Part shown: one piece after another, positions 5,953 through 6,239 of the stretch
How the letters are laid out: every line of letters starts with the position of its first letter
How positions within the stretch are numbered: the first letter of the stretch is position 1
NCBI GenBank assembly: GCA_900557255.1
Contig: USSA01000168.1
Coordinates: 1 to 6,239 of the forward strand
DNA length: 6,239 nucleotides
Origin: an uncultured Prevotella sp.
GTDB taxonomy: Bacteria > Bacteroidota > Bacteroidia > Bacteroidales > Bacteroidaceae
Direction: 5' to 3'
Notes under the pieces: generated by a model
What the model was told of the DNA's origin: nothing
The model's input: the letters and a program-made list of their open reading frames with translations, nothing else
Databases searched by the model: none
Program-made: the position numbers and the translations under genes

Positions 5953-6239
5953 TTACTTTTTCAACACCACGTTGACGATCTTCTTTGGTACGATGATCAC
6001 CTTCAACACGTTGAATCCTTCCAAGTACTTCTGGCTCTTCTCGTCTTCCAATACCTGCTTCTGGATTTCCTCGTTAGGAGTATCCACAGGGAAAGTCATC
6101 TGGAAACGAGCTTTACCATTGAAGGAAATAGTGAGCTGCATATCGTTCTCCTTCAGATACTGCTCATCATACTTAGGCCATGCAGCATCGCAAACGCTGC
6201 CCTGCTCGCCAAGTGCTGCCCACAACTCTTCTGCGATGT
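5953..6239 (-). CDS. leuS: Leucyl-tRNA synthetase, C-terminal fragment (cut by window edge)
   Basis: Only the last 94 residues are in the window; the frame runs open to the right edge. They begin IAEELWAALGEQ, the end of the class I anticodon-binding helical domain, where bacterial LeuRS commonly reads PHIAEELW. The C-terminal domain follows, with QLTISFNGKARFQMTFPVD and KYLEGFNVLKVIIVPKKIVNVV. This parallels the end of E. coli LeuRS (VNGKVRAKITVPVD, then [22 protein letters not shown]), which contacts the tRNA-Leu elbow. The enzyme charges tRNA-Leu in the cytosol; the catalytic and editing domains lie outside the window. The TTG at 6223-6225 is an internal Leu codon, not a start. It is the first gene of the leuS-yitT-rdgB group and is followed by a hairpin. 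Confidence 0.95.
   Translation of the reverse strand, partial: IAEELWAALGEQGSVCDAAWPKYDEQYLKENDMQLTISFNGKARFQMTFPVDTPNEEIQKQVLEDEKSQKYLEGFNVLKVIIVPKKIVNVVLKK

Overview
The window suggests a member of the Bacteroidales, most likely a Prevotella/Segatella-type organism. The leucyl-tRNA synthetase tail, the YitT and RdgB proteins, the A-rich leaders before some start codons (rather than Shine-Dalgarno sites), a type IX secretion (T9SS) component of the PorZ family and a secreted protein with a Bacteroidetes-style C-terminal sorting tail all point that way. The genus is inferred from overall protein character, not from a marker gene.

All six genes lie on the minus strand, so transcription runs from high to low coordinates: leuS (C-terminal 94 residues only, cut by the right edge), yitT-like membrane protein, rdgB, an acyltransferase-3 family membrane protein, a secreted CotH-kinase-family protein, and porZ (N-terminal 446 residues, cut by the left edge). 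Gaps are short (78, 82, 55, 27 and 49 bp), so a long transcript is possible. A hairpin after leuS may separate it from yitT, and a heptamer-repeat element sits between yitT and rdgB. No intergenic stretch exceeds 100 bp, and no credible plus-strand genes, RNA genes, CRISPR arrays or insertion sequences were seen.

The right third (leuS-yitT-rdgB) is housekeeping: translation, an inner-membrane protein of unknown substrate, and nucleotide-pool sanitation. The left two thirds are markedly more AT-rich and concern the cell surface. PorZ belongs to the T9SS attachment complex, which in Porphyromonas gingivalis delivers anionic LPS to the sortase PorU. The CotH protein next to it carries what looks like a T9SS type A sorting tail, so it may be a client of the machinery its neighbour helps build. 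The acyltransferase could modify a surface glycan, but its substrate cannot be read from sequence.

The most interesting signals are the acyltransferase-CotH-PorZ grouping, a perfect 12-bp inverted repeat inside the porZ coding region at the end of the signal peptide, an inverted heptamer-repeat element that overlaps the yitT stop codon and abuts the rdgB start, and a cysteine-rich insertion in RdgB. Nothing here amounts to a proven new system.
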